Position numbers and translations under genes: made by a program. The notes below the pieces were generated by a model. That model was not told where the DNA came from and searched no databases. It saw nothing but the letters and a program-made list of their open reading frames with translations. A DNA stretch of 64,000 nt from Arcicella rigui (lineage in GTDB: Bacteria; Bacteroidota; Bacteroidia; Cytophagales; Spirosomataceae), in assembly GCF_034929435.1 (NCBI RefSeq), contig NZ_JAYFUM010000028.1, positions 1 through 64,000 on the forward strand, given 5' to 3'. Shown here piece by piece: positions 14,877 through 24,517 of the stretch; the stretch's first letter is position 1; every line of letters begins with the position of its first letter.

Positions 14877-17369
14877 ATGTATAAGCATTCAAGCAAATCT
14901 TTTTGTCTATTTATTTTTACAGTTTTTTCCTTGTTCAGCACCCAAGCACAAGTAATTAAACCAATGCCTGCTGGTGAAGTATTGCTAAACCTCAAAAAAC
15001 TTAACGTAGTAGGTACTGCTATGTACATAGCGGCACATCCCGACGACGAAAATACGGTTATGCTTTCGTGGTTGGCAAAAGAACGCAAAGTAAGAACGGC
15101 TTATTTGTCTATTACCAGAGGTGATGGCGGACAAAACCTTATTGGTTCGGAATTAGGAGACTTATTAGGCGTAATTCGTACCCAAGAATTACTTGCCGCC
15201 AGAAATATCGACGGTGCAGAGCAGTTTTTTACCCGTGCTAATGACTTTGGTTTTTCTAAAAACACAGATGAAACTTTACAAATCTGGGGAAAAGAAGCTG
15301 TTTTGGCAGATGTTGTTTGGAGAATCAGAAATCTTCGTCCAGATGTGATTATTTGTCGTTTCCCACCAGACGCTCGTGCAGGACACGGCAACCATTCTGC
15401 CTCGGCAGCCTTAGCTGAAGAAGCCTTTAAGCTTTCGGGCGACCCAAGCAAGTTTCCTGAGCAACTAAAATATGTAAAACCGTGGCAAGCCAAAAGAGTT
15501 GTTTGGAATACTTTCAACTTTGGGGCGGTATCACAGAAACCTACGGAAGGCACATTTATACAAGTTGAGATAGGCGGCTACAATCCTTTACTCGGAAAGG
15601 CATATTCTGAGATAGCAGCGGAAAGTCGTTCACAACATAAGTCACAAGGTTTTGGTGTGCCTCGTACTCGTGGATTAAGACCTGAGTATTTTGTACACAA
15701 AGCAGGAGATTTGGCAGCCAAAGATGTATTTGATGGCATAGACCTTACATGGAACAGACTAAAAGGAGGCAAAGAAGTAGAAAATTGGATTAATGAAGCG
15801 ATTAAAAACTATAATCCAGAAAACCCATCTACTATTGTGCCTTCATTAATCAAAGCTTATCAAAGTGTTGATAAACTTGAAGATGAATATTGGAAAGTTC
15901 AGAAGAAAAAAGAATTAGAAAACTTAATCATAGCTTGTTCGGGTTTGTACTTTGAGGCAAATCCTAATGAATATTCAGCCTCCGCAGGTGAGAAAATTAA
16001 CATTTTGGCTACGGCTGTTAAGCGTTCAGATTTCAATATTAGTTTAGAGAAAATCAAATTGGTCGGTTTGGGCAAAGACAGTACTTTTAAAGTAGCATTA
16101 GGCAATAATGAATTACAGAGAATCAACTTTTCAGTAGAAATTCCTAAAAATCAAGCCCTCACACAGCCTTTTTGGTTAGCAGAAAAGAAAATGGGTAAAG
16201 GAATGTACCGAGTTGATGAACAAACATTGATTGGTATTCCTGAGAAACCAGCAGATTTACAAGCAGAGTTTACTTTCTTGATTGATAATTATCCTTTTAC
16301 TTTTACCTCTCCTGTAATTTATAAATATACAGATGAAACTCGTGGAGAATTGTATCGTACTTTTGAGATTAGACCAGAAGTAACCGCAAACATTTCAGAC
16401 AAAGTGTATGTATTTGCCAACGACCAAGCCAAAGAAGTAGAAGTTACTTTAAAATCAGGCAAAAGTAAGACATCAGGAACAGTAAGTTTGGCATTACCAA
16501 CAGGCTGGAAGTCGAACCCAAGTAGTATTGATTTTAAATTAGATAATAAATACCAAGAACTAAAGGTAGTTTTTAAAGTAACACCTTCTTCTGCAACGCC
16601 AGAAGGTACTGTTAAGGCGATTGTAAAGACTGCTAACGGAACTTATGACAGAGGAATTTTAACCGTAGCTTACGACCACATTCCGCCACAGACACTTTTC
16701 CCAACAGCAGAGGCTAAAGTGGTAAAATTAGACATCAAAACGAAAGGTAAAAACATCGGTTATATTGTAGGAGCAGGCGATGATGTACCAATGGCTTTGC
16801 GTCAGATTGGCTATTCGGTTACCGTTCTTACAGAAAAAGAACTTAATGAAGACTTATCTAAATTTGATGCTATCGTAGTGGGTGTTCGTGCATATAATAC
16901 AGAAGAACGCCTGACCTATTACCAGAAAAAGCTGATAGAATATGTAGAAAATGGTGGTAATATGGTAGTTCAGTATCAGGTAAATAGTAATTTACAGAAA
17001 TTAGAAACAGGAATTGGGCCATATCCTTTCAAATTATCAAGAGATAGAGTCACTGTTGAGGAGGCAGAAGTTCGTTTCTTGAAACCAGAAAGTATTTTAT
17101 TGAACACACCTAATAAAATTACTGCCAAAGATTTTGAAGGATGGATACAAGAAAGAGGTTTGTACTTCTCAAATGATTGGGACGCTAAGTATGAGGCTAT
17201 TCTTTCGTCTAATGACCCTAACGAAGCCCCAGCAAATGGTGGTTTACTTTATGCAAAGCACGGAAAAGGCAACTATATCTTTACTGGATATGCCTTTTTC
17301 AGACAATTACCCGCAGGAGTTTCGGGTGCGTACCGCTTATTTGCTAATTTAATCTCAGCAGGAAAGTAA
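14877..17369 (+). CDS. secreted PIG-L (LmbE) family deacetylase, large form
   Basis: An 830-residue exported protein; signal peptide to about residue 24 (STQAQ). The PIG-L domain has AHPDDE at 53-58, the metal-binding front motif, and GHGNHSASA with His170 and His173. Members remove N-acetyl groups from sugar substrates with Zn2+. Beyond about residue 350 the protein continues with beta-sandwich regions (TLKSGKSKTSGTVSLALP) and a C-terminal amidotransferase-like alpha/beta domain (NIGYIVGAGDDVPMALRQIG) without obvious catalytic residues. This long form is common in Bacteroidota; the substrate is probably a cell-surface or environmental glycan, but this is not known. Confidence 0.9.
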   Translation: MYKHSSKSFCLFIFTVFSLFSTQAQVIKPMPAGEVLLNLKKLNVVGTAMYIAAHPDDENTVMLSWLAKERKVRTAYLSITRGDGGQNLIGSELGDLLGVIRTQELLAARNIDGAEQFFTRANDFGFSKNTDETLQIWGKEAVLADVVWRIRNLRPDVIICRFPPDARAGHGNHSASAALAEEAFKLSGDPSKFPEQLKYVKPWQAKRVVWNTFNFGAVSQKPTEGTFIQVEIGGYNPLLGKAYSEIAAESRSQHKSQGFGVPRTRGLRPEYFVHKAGDLAAKDVFDGIDLTWNRLKGGKEVENWINEAIKNYNPENPSTIVPSLIKAYQSVDKLEDEYWKVQKKKELENLIIACSGLYFEANPNEYSASAGEKINILATAVKRSDFNISLEKIKLVGLGKDSTFKVALGNNELQRINFSVEIPKNQALTQPFWLAEKKMGKGMYRVDEQTLIGIPEKPADLQAEFTFLIDNYPFTFTSPVIYKYTDETRGELYRTFEIRPEVTANISDKVYVFANDQAKEVEVTLKSGKSKTSGTVSLALPTGWKSNPSSIDFKLDNKYQELKVVFKVTPSSATPEGTVKAIVKTANGTYDRGILTVAYDHIPPQTLFPTAEAKVVKLDIKTKGKNIGYIVGAGDDVPMALRQIGYSVTVLTEKELNEDLSKFDAIVVGVRAYNTEERLTYYQKKLIEYVENGGNMVVQYQVNSNLQKLETGIGPYPFKLSRDRVTVEEAEVRFLKPESILLNTPNKITAKDFEGWIQERGLYFSNDWDAKYEAILSSNDPNEAPANGGLLYAKHGKGNYIFTGYAFFRQLPAGVSGAYRLFANLISAGK

Positions 17370-17370
17370 A

Positions 17371-17593
17371 TAGCTTTAAGTTATGAGCTATGAGCCTTGA
17401 GAGTTAAGCCTTGAGTTGTGAGCAAAGAGCTTTGAGTTGAGATATTTGCTTATTGAATTCTAAGATTAAAATTTAGAAAAATGAGCAATGAATCTTGAAT
17501 CAATATTTAAAATATTAGCTCAAGACTCATCGCTCATAACTCATGGCTCATAGCTAAAAACTCTAAACTCACTGCTCAAAGCTCAAGGCTTAT
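17371..17593. repeat. inverted arrays of 7-bp repeats
   Basis: Left arm: AGCTTTA, AGTTATG, AGCTATG, AGCCTTG, AGAGTTA, AGCCTTG, AGTTGTG, AGCAAAG, AGCTTTG on a 7-bp grid from 17372. Right arm from about 17516: TAGCTCA, AGACTCA, TCGCTCA, TAACTCA, TGGCTCA, TAGCTAA and further units to 17590. The arms are complementary and about 75 nt each. It separates two convergent genes, so it may also act as a terminator. Confidence 0.85.
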
Positions 17594-17595
17594 AA

Positions 17596-20214
17596 CTATC
17601 TATTAAACTTAATCCTCAAAACGGTAGCGTCGTATTTACCATTGACAAAGTTGCCGACTACTTCCAGTCCAAAAAGTTTACCAATGCCCGCAAGTCCATA
17701 GCCAACTTCTACATAATTAAACTGTTGGTTAGGTATTTTTAGATAATTGGCAAAGACAGATTCCTTTAAGCCATAAATTCTCAATGGCGTGATTTGCGTT
17801 AATAACAATTTGTTGAAATCGTGTTGGGCAAAAACTTCTACGTAATTGCTGGTGGTACTGTGCCAATAATAATCTAAGTTGCGGAAAGCATCAAATCTGA
17901 AAGAACGAAGAATGGTGAGGTTTCCATTAAAATGTTTGTAATCAATAAAGTAATCAGGTTTTTGCAAGAAACCTCCATAGTTAGCCAAAACGTGTAAATT
18001 GCCCAGTCTTTCTAAATCAAAAAACTGTTCGTAAGAGCCTTGCAAACGAGAAAAACTACTTTCAGACAATAATCCATTCGTAGATTTTAGTTTTAAAGAA
18101 GGGTTTCCTTGATTAACAGTATATTCTCTATCATTGAATTTACGCTTTTTAGCAAAAGGTCGCCAAATGATTTCCCCCTCTGCCAAGAATGTTTGATGTT
18201 TATCAAAACTTGTATTGGCTAATTCAAGATTTTTAGGTTGATTTGAACTAAAAGTTTTGTCTTTTACATCAATCCATGACTTGAAATTAGGAGCGTTTTC
18301 TAATTGTATTCTTTCGGCATACTCAACATTCAATCTTGCGGTAATTTTTTCAGAAAAACGATTTCTGTATTCAAACTTAACGAAGTCTTTTTGATAGATT
18401 TTTAAGTAATTTATCTCACCGAGCGTAGTATAAAGTGTATTTACAAAATCAGAAATAGGGTTTTCATCATTAAATTGATGTGTTAATCTTCCCATTTTTA
18501 CCTCGAAAGATTGTTGATTTTTTAAATGGTAATATCCCAAGTCCCAGTTAAAAGCCTTTCTACCAAAAGCATATTTTACATCCGCAAAAAGAGAAGTTCT
18601 TTTTACTAATTTCTCACGGGTTTCATATTTGAAAGAAGCCTGCGTACCGTAGCCATCAACGGTATTCAAATAAATTTGATTGAGTGGAGAAGAATAGGTA
18701 AACGAACGTGGATAGAAGCTAAAAAGCTTATCTCTTTTGCCATAATTGTATGTATGCCCCATCAAAAGATGTCCAAATTTGAAAACTGGCAAATTCTTGA
18801 TGGAATCTTTTTTATAGTTTTCTTCATTGGTTTTAGCAATGCTGTCGGCTTGTGCATAACCCTTGATTTCTAAGGTCGTTAGTGGCACTTGTCTTTCCTG
18901 ATTCCAGAACTCAGTATTCTTTTTATCGTGCAAACTATCTATTTCTATGCTATAAGAACGCACTAAATCAACATCTTCCCCTTTTTGTTTACGCTCTTTT
19001 TTATCTTCTTTTTCTGCTTCTTTCAAAAACTTGCTCAATTGCTTACGAGTTATTTGCTTTTGAGCCAATGCCGATTTTGTATTTATCTTTTGTCCTTTCA
19101 AATCCTTAGCTTCGGCTTTATCAATTTTCTCATCAATTACCACAGGTCTTTGATGATACTTCTCATTAAGAGCAACGGAGTAATTTCTGACGTTTGTAAC
19201 ATAATTAAAGAAACCTTTGAAACCAAAAGCATCAAAATCTGAACGGAAAGTATAACTTACAGGCAACCAGATTTCTTTATTGGGTGCATAAATCATCTTT
19301 ACGACATTAGAAGTATTATCATCACCAAATCGAAGGTCTATACTATGGATATACCAAGAATCTTCGATGATGTTAATGATACCTTCAAACACATTTTCCC
19401 CTCTTGATTTTGGCGTAACCCTGATTTTATTAACCGTTTGTCCGTTTTCAGTAAAGAAACCCTCATATTTGAATTTATAATACGCCAATGCTACTGGCGA
19501 AAGTGGAGAAACCATATCGCCAAAAGGTTTTGGTTGATAAAAATTAGTTCTTGAAAAAGGAATAAAGTTTGCTCCTTGGCTCTGTAATTGTTTGGGTAAG
19601 TTGTTTCTGGTAGAAATTACTTTCTCTTTTACCGATGAAGGTTGTTTAAAGACCACATCATTGATTGATTCTAAAACATATACTTGTCCAATTTTCAATC
19701 CTGATTCTTTTTCTATTTTTTTTCCAGCCAAAGCCTTCATTAAACCCGACACTTCGCTCACTTGTCCAGTACCTTTTACATAAGTGCGAGCCGAAAACTC
19801 ATTAATTTCTAAAATTTTGAATCTTGCCATAGAAATGGCTTTCCTCATGATAGAATAAGCAGGGTCTTCATTCTTAGCAGTGAATTCTACTTCTTTTAAA
19901 TTGATAGATTGTTCTTCCAAGATGGCATCAAACGTAATCGACTCCGCTCCTACTTGTACTTTTTTCTCTAATGTTTTATGACCCAAGTACTGAAAGACCA
20001 AAGTATAAGTGCCAGCTTCTAAAGAAAGCTCGTATTTGCCATCTTCATTTGCCATTGTTCCCTTACCCGACTCTTTGATGATAATAGAAGCAAAAGAAAG
20101 TACTTCGTTTTTGGTGTTTTTTACAGTGCCTTTGATACTTGTCGCCCAAGATAAAGAAGAAGAGAAAATAAAAAAGCAAAAAAATGTAAAGAGGTTCTTA
20201 ATTGATTTGTTCAT
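17596..20214 (-). CDS. DUF5686 outer-membrane protein with CarboxypepD_reg domain
   Basis: An 872-residue protein with a signal peptide (to about residue 24, SSLSWA). An N-terminal CarboxypepD_reg domain (SIKGTVKNTKNEVLSFASIII, then GTYTLVFQYLGHKTL) is followed by the long DUF5686 region with repeated aromatic beta-strands, ending YDATVLRIKFNR, consistent with an outer-membrane barrel closed by a terminal strand. The family is a common surface component in Bacteroidota with no defined substrate. It ends against the heptamer hairpin and faces the PIG-L gene. Confidence 0.88.
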   Translation of the reverse strand: MNKSIKNLFTFFCFFIFSSSLSWATSIKGTVKNTKNEVLSFASIIIKESGKGTMANEDGKYELSLEAGTYTLVFQYLGHKTLEKKVQVGAESITFDAILEEQSINLKEVEFTAKNEDPAYSIMRKAISMARFKILEINEFSARTYVKGTGQVSEVSGLMKALAGKKIEKESGLKIGQVYVLESINDVVFKQPSSVKEKVISTRNNLPKQLQSQGANFIPFSRTNFYQPKPFGDMVSPLSPVALAYYKFKYEGFFTENGQTVNKIRVTPKSRGENVFEGIINIIEDSWYIHSIDLRFGDDNTSNVVKMIYAPNKEIWLPVSYTFRSDFDAFGFKGFFNYVTNVRNYSVALNEKYHQRPVVIDEKIDKAEAKDLKGQKINTKSALAQKQITRKQLSKFLKEAEKEDKKERKQKGEDVDLVRSYSIEIDSLHDKKNTEFWNQERQVPLTTLEIKGYAQADSIAKTNEENYKKDSIKNLPVFKFGHLLMGHTYNYGKRDKLFSFYPRSFTYSSPLNQIYLNTVDGYGTQASFKYETREKLVKRTSLFADVKYAFGRKAFNWDLGYYHLKNQQSFEVKMGRLTHQFNDENPISDFVNTLYTTLGEINYLKIYQKDFVKFEYRNRFSEKITARLNVEYAERIQLENAPNFKSWIDVKDKTFSSNQPKNLELANTSFDKHQTFLAEGEIIWRPFAKKRKFNDREYTVNQGNPSLKLKSTNGLLSESSFSRLQGSYEQFFDLERLGNLHVLANYGGFLQKPDYFIDYKHFNGNLTILRSFRFDAFRNLDYYWHSTTSNYVEVFAQHDFNKLLLTQITPLRIYGLKESVFANYLKIPNQQFNYVEVGYGLAGIGKLFGLEVVGNFVNGKYDATVLRIKFNR

Positions 20215-20431
20215 TATGGTAATTTAAAAGAGTATGAGGTTAATTCATTGAGTTTATATTACGCAAGATAAAAGAAAAAGCCTTTAGCAATACGATAAGA
20301 CAATCTTAAAAAGTCTTAATTTGTTTTAAAGACAGTATAAAATATAAAAACCCTCATAACGTTTGAAATGTGTTTTATTAAGAATAAATTGATACTTAAC
20401 TTACATCCAAACACTAAACAATCCTTTCGAA

Positions 20432-21340
20432 ATGCTTAAAAGATTTAATCCTTTTTACTGCCTAATTGTCGCTTTTGTATTCCTATTAGCAAGTTGTAGC
20501 CGAAATTCGGTAGTAAAGTATTCTTATGAAAACAATGATTTTAGCGTAGATTTTAAAGATGTTGTAGCCTTAAATGATACAGCACAATTTCGGTTTGAAA
20601 CTTTTGAGAAAATCAATCAAGTGATGATTCTTTCAGAAGGAAATGTACTGGGAACGGCTAAAGTGGTCAATAATAAGGCAAATATTAAGCTCAAATTCCC
20701 CTCTGTGGGCGAAAGAAAACTCGTTTTTGTCGGACAAAAAGACGATAATAAACAAAGTAAGAAAATAAAAGGCGTAATAATGGTAGTTGCGAAACTAATA
20801 ACGCCTAAAGCAAAAGTAAAAGCCACCGCTAAGGCCAAAGTTTCGGACGCTCAGATATTCATTAGCCAAATAACTCCCTACATAGTAGAACGTTGTAAGA
20901 AAAATAATCTTCCTACCAGTGTGGTAATAGCGATGGCGGCGTTAGAAAGCGGTTATGGCAAGAGTGAATTGGCAAATAATGCCAACAATTTTTTTGGTTT
21001 GAAAGATTGGTCCAAAGATCATGCACAGGCTTACCAATATACCAAACAAGCCTATCCCGGTGAAGTGGGCAATTGGTACAAAAAGTTTAACTCAAGAGAA
21101 GAATGTTTTGACTTTTTTATGGAAGAGTTACTCATGCACAAAACGGGGAAATGGAGAAACGATTATTCACCAGCTGTGAAGGCTTTTCAGGAAAACATTA
21201 ATCAAGGAATGGACAAAAGTTTGGCAATTGAGAAGTTCGTAGAAAAGCTTTTGGATTTGGGCTATTCAACACTGCCCAAAGACCAATACATTGCAAGAAT
21301 CAAGAGAGTAATTACGAATTATAATCTTGAGGATTTGTGA
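20432..21340 (+). CDS. glucosaminidase-family lipoprotein (peptidoglycan hydrolase)
   Basis: A 302-residue lipoprotein; lipobox LLASC with Cys22. A beta-rich middle (residues about 30-115) and a Lys/Ala linker (KAKVKATAKAKV) lead to a glucosaminidase (GH73-like) domain from about 140. Its catalytic region reads AMAALESGYGKSELANNANNFFGLK, with the conserved Glu in ALESGYG. It would cleave N-acetylglucosaminyl linkages in peptidoglycan at the periplasmic face. It is divergent from the DUF5686 gene and separated from the next gene by a hairpin. Confidence 0.9.
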   Translation: MLKRFNPFYCLIVAFVFLLASCSRNSVVKYSYENNDFSVDFKDVVALNDTAQFRFETFEKINQVMILSEGNVLGTAKVVNNKANIKLKFPSVGERKLVFVGQKDDNKQSKKIKGVIMVVAKLITPKAKVKATAKAKVSDAQIFISQITPYIVERCKKNNLPTSVVIAMAALESGYGKSELANNANNFFGLKDWSKDHAQAYQYTKQAYPGEVGNWYKKFNSREECFDFFMEELLMHKTGKWRNDYSPAVKAFQENINQGMDKSLAIEKFVEKLLDLGYSTLPKDQYIARIKRVITNYNLEDL

Positions 21341-21370
21341 GAGCATTTGGGATTTGAGGAAGTCGGATTT

Positions 21371-21420
21371 CGGATTTCGGTCATCAGCTTTAGATAAAAA
21401 CTGCTGATAGCCGAAGTCCG
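21371..21420. repeat. heptamer-type hairpin between convergent genes
   Basis: CGGATTTCGGTCATCAGC (21371-21388) pairs with GCTGATAGCCGAAGTCCG (21403-21420) at 15 of 18 positions over a 14-nt loop. The words TCGGATT and TCGGTCA again step by 7 bp. It lies between two convergent genes. Confidence 0.6.
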
Positions 21421-21430
21421 AAAGCAAAAA

Positions 21431-22282
21431 TCACCTTCCAATTGCCCAAATTAGAAATTCTGGCATTACCAAACTCCATGTTTTTGGGTTATGTTCCCCT
21501 CCTTCTACTTCTCGATACACGATGTCTTTGTGGAATTGGTATCCGTGTTTTTCTAATAGCTTAATGAGGTCTAAAGTATCGTCAATGGCATCAATGATTC
21601 CATTATTGTTTCTATCCGAAGTCTCGTCGTTTGTGCCAGCCTGAAACCAAAATTGTTGATTGGGCTGATGTTTGCCCGCTTTTACGATATTGTGAATAAT
21701 TCTATCATTTTCGTCGGTATAACCTTCTTCTTCCGACTTCTGACGCCACCACAAAGCCCCAGAAAATACGCCTACTTTCGAGAAAGTACCGGGATGATTC
21801 CACACAATATCCATTGCCGAAAGCCCACCTAAAGAAAAACCTGCCATTACTCTATTTTCTTGTTTGAGAATAAACACTTTTTCTAAATAAGGTAATAATT
21901 CACGCAAAACGAAGTCGGTATGTTGTTGAGCTTTTGCTCCTCTTTTCTTATAATCTACTTGCGAAGCCGTACCATATTCTTGTAGTCTTTCATGATTAGC
22001 ATGAATTCCTACACAAAGCAAGGGTTGAATTTGGTGATTACTCAACAATCGCTGAATAGTAGATTTCATGGCTAATGCTCCAAAATCTTGCCCATCATTA
22101 AAAATAATTAGATTGAGAGGAGAATTATTTTTTTTTGGATATATCAAAGTAAGCTGAACAGTTCTCTGTAAATAATGAGAATGGAAATTGTACTCAATTT
22201 GAATGATTTCGGCAGAATGTTCGGGGTGAGTGATGGGCATTGGCAAATTATCAATTTTAGGATTATTCCCGAAAGTAAACAA
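21431..22282 (-). CDS. esterase of the EsteraseD/Fes alpha/beta-hydrolase family
   Basis: A 283-residue alpha/beta hydrolase without a signal peptide. The nucleophile is in GFSLGG (RVMAGFSLGGLSAMDIVW) and the catalytic His is probably in EGGEHNPKTW. A loop DRNNNGIIDAIDD looks like an EF-hand calcium loop, unusual in a cytosolic esterase. The start could also be Met15 (MPITHPEHSAEI). It is divergent from another esterase and the ligase genes to its right, with only about 190 bp between, so it probably belongs to the same functional group. Substrate unknown. Confidence 0.85.
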   Translation of the reverse strand: MFTFGNNPKIDNLPMPITHPEHSAEIIQIEYNFHSHYLQRTVQLTLIYPKKNNSPLNLIIFNDGQDFGALAMKSTIQRLLSNHQIQPLLCVGIHANHERLQEYGTASQVDYKKRGAKAQQHTDFVLRELLPYLEKVFILKQENRVMAGFSLGGLSAMDIVWNHPGTFSKVGVFSGALWWRQKSEEEGYTDENDRIIHNIVKAGKHQPNQQFWFQAGTNDETSDRNNNGIIDAIDDTLDLIKLLEKHGYQFHKDIVYREVEGGEHNPKTWSLVMPEFLIWAIGR

Positions 22283-22473
22283 AATGTGAAATATTTCACA
22301 GAGAATTAATTCTAAACTTTTGTTTTGAAAGTTAAAAACAGTTTCTATTTTAGATATATAATTTAGTAATCAGCAACGAGTTTAGGCATAGAGAGGGTTG
22401 ATAGTTCGTATTTTATTCATTGTTTTTTTCAGTAATTTATAGGCGTTGTAATATTTCAAAACACTCTCAAGCT

Positions 22474-23178
22474 ATGCAAGAACGTTATATCAAGTATTAC
22501 TCTCATCATCTCGGAGCAGATAATGAAATGTTGATTTTTGGGAATTGGGGCTATCCAGTAGTCGTTTTTCCGACCACAATGAGGCGTTATTATGAAGCCA
22601 AAGATTACCGATTGATAGAATCTGCTCGTGGTCACATAGAAGGAGGCAAAGTAAAAATTTATTGTCCCGATAGTATCGACCAACATTCTTGGTATGCTTC
22701 GCACCTTCCGCCTTCTGAGCGAATCCAGAATCATATTTATTACGACCAATACTTAAATGATGAGTTGATTCCTGCCATTATGCGAGAATGCAACACAACA
22801 AAAGTAGCCGTAGCGGGTTGTAGTTTTGGAGGATTTCATGCTGCTAACTTTGCCTTTAGACATCCTGATAAAGTATCACATTTATTTACGATGGGTTCGG
22901 CTTTTGATATTCGGACATTTATGAGTGGATATTACGACGACAGAGTTTATTTCAACAATCCACCCGATTATTTACCCAATGCCAACGACCCTCATTTATG
23001 GCAAATGAATATTGCTTTGGGTACTTGTAATGCAGATTTCTGCAAGCCAGAAACTGAAAGACTATCAAAAATTTTAGCAGAAAAGAAAATCAATCATTGG
23101 TTAGATGTGCGTTGGCATGGCACACACGACTGGGATATTTGGCGAGAAATGTTTCCAGAATATTTGAACAGAATTTAA
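22474..23178 (+). CDS. putative esterase of the ligase cluster
   Basis: A 234-residue alpha/beta hydrolase-like protein. I prefer the start MQERYIKYYSHHLGADNEML; the longer open frame adds an atypical Cys-rich leader. The nucleophile motif is GCSFGG (VAVAGCSFGGFHAANFAFRHP) and the His is probably in WHGTHDWDIW. Similar proteins occur next to ATP-grasp and carboxylate-amine ligase genes in several bacteria. It opens the rightward series of esterase, ATP-grasp, GCS2, amidotransferase and ATP-grasp genes. Confidence 0.85.
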   Translation: MQERYIKYYSHHLGADNEMLIFGNWGYPVVVFPTTMRRYYEAKDYRLIESARGHIEGGKVKIYCPDSIDQHSWYASHLPPSERIQNHIYYDQYLNDELIPAIMRECNTTKVAVAGCSFGGFHAANFAFRHPDKVSHLFTMGSAFDIRTFMSGYYDDRVYFNNPPDYLPNANDPHLWQMNIALGTCNADFCKPETERLSKILAEKKINHWLDVRWHGTHDWDIWREMFPEYLNRI

Positions 23179-23305
23179 ACATAAGTAATAATTAGTAAAA
23201 ACTGATTGGTGATTAGTACTTCAATCAACCAACAACCAAATATTTATTAAATTGTATTCATTACTTAGTACATATCATCAATTAATCTAAACGAATAGGT
23301 CAGAC

Positions 23306-24289
23306 ATGAAAAAAATTGGTATCCTACACGGAATGGAATCTTCATTTCCAGAAGCATTTGTAGAAAGAGTAAATCAAATTGCTCCTGCTGGTATCACCGC
23401 AGAACGCATGATTGTAGAGAAAGTAATACAAGGCGAATCGAGTGGTTATGATGTTATTATCGACAGAATTTCGCAAGATGTGCCTTTTTATAGAGCGATG
23501 CTCAAGAATACGGCTATGGCTGGTACAGCGGTAATCAATAATCCTTTTTGGTGGTCGGCTGATGAAAAATTCTTCAATAATGCTTTAGCCTTGAGTGTTG
23601 GCGTGCCAGTACCCAAAACTGCCTTGTTGCCTTCAAAAGAACGCCCGACTGATACTTCGGAAACTTCATTTCGTAATTTAAAATTCCCATTACCTTGGGG
23701 CGATATTTTCGATTATATCGGTTTTCCTGCTTATATGAAACCACACGCAGGCGGCGGCTGGAAGAGTGTTTATAAAGTGAGAAATCCAGATGAATTGTTT
23801 TCTGCTTATGACGAAACCGACCAATTAGTAATGCTTTTGCAAGAAGAAATTACTTTTACTGATTACTTCCGTTGCTATTGCATTGGTGGTAAAGAAGTAA
23901 GAATTATGCCTTACGAGCCACGAAATCCGCATCATTTACGCTATCATGCAGAAATGCCAACAGGGCCAGCGGCTAAAAAATTATTGGCAACTGTAAAAGA
24001 TTATGTACTTCGCTTGAACAAAGCTTTGGGCTACGATTTTAATACCGTTGAATTTGCGGTAAAAGATGGTATTCCTTATGCGATTGATTTCTGTAATCCT
24101 GCTCCTGATGCAGATATTAATTCGGTCGGTCAAGAAAACTTTGAATGGGTAGTAGAAACCGCAGCCAAAGTAGCCATCGACCGAGCAAAAAAACATAAAC
24201 CCGGTAAAGACAACCTTACTTGGGGAACATTCCTTACCTCGTCGATTGCGGGAAGCCCAAGAACGGCGATTTATGAAAGTAAAAAATAA
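23306..24289 (+). CDS. ATP-grasp ligase-like protein (RimK-type fold)
   Basis: A 327-residue protein with an ATP-grasp core. The nucleotide lysine region is GFPAYMKPHAGGGWKSVYKV near 145-165. The metal-ligand region is VEFAVKDGIPYAIDFCNPAPDADIN near 250-275, with Glu, Asp and Asn in expected positions. ATP-grasp enzymes activate a carboxylate as acyl phosphate and join it to an amine or thiol. It sits 16-128 bp from related genes and immediately before a GCS2-type ligase, suggesting successive peptide-bond formation. Substrates unknown. Confidence 0.85.
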   Translation: MKKIGILHGMESSFPEAFVERVNQIAPAGITAERMIVEKVIQGESSGYDVIIDRISQDVPFYRAMLKNTAMAGTAVINNPFWWSADEKFFNNALALSVGVPVPKTALLPSKERPTDTSETSFRNLKFPLPWGDIFDYIGFPAYMKPHAGGGWKSVYKVRNPDELFSAYDETDQLVMLLQEEITFTDYFRCYCIGGKEVRIMPYEPRNPHHLRYHAEMPTGPAAKKLLATVKDYVLRLNKALGYDFNTVEFAVKDGIPYAIDFCNPAPDADINSVGQENFEWVVETAAKVAIDRAKKHKPGKDNLTWGTFLTSSIAGSPRTAIYESKK

Positions 24290-24517
24290 ACAGTGATTAG
24301 TCGATAATGATTGGTGATTAGAAATATATGTTTCTAATTACCAATTGTTTGCAAAAAATAAACGTATTGTAAATTAAGTAATCGTGCAAAATTATTTTTG
24401 ATCAAAATATATTATAAGTTATTGAAAATAAAAAACATAACTCATAATTTATAATTCATAATTCTGCATTATCACTTGCATTCATTACTACTAATCGCTC
24501 ATAAACCCCTCTAAATT

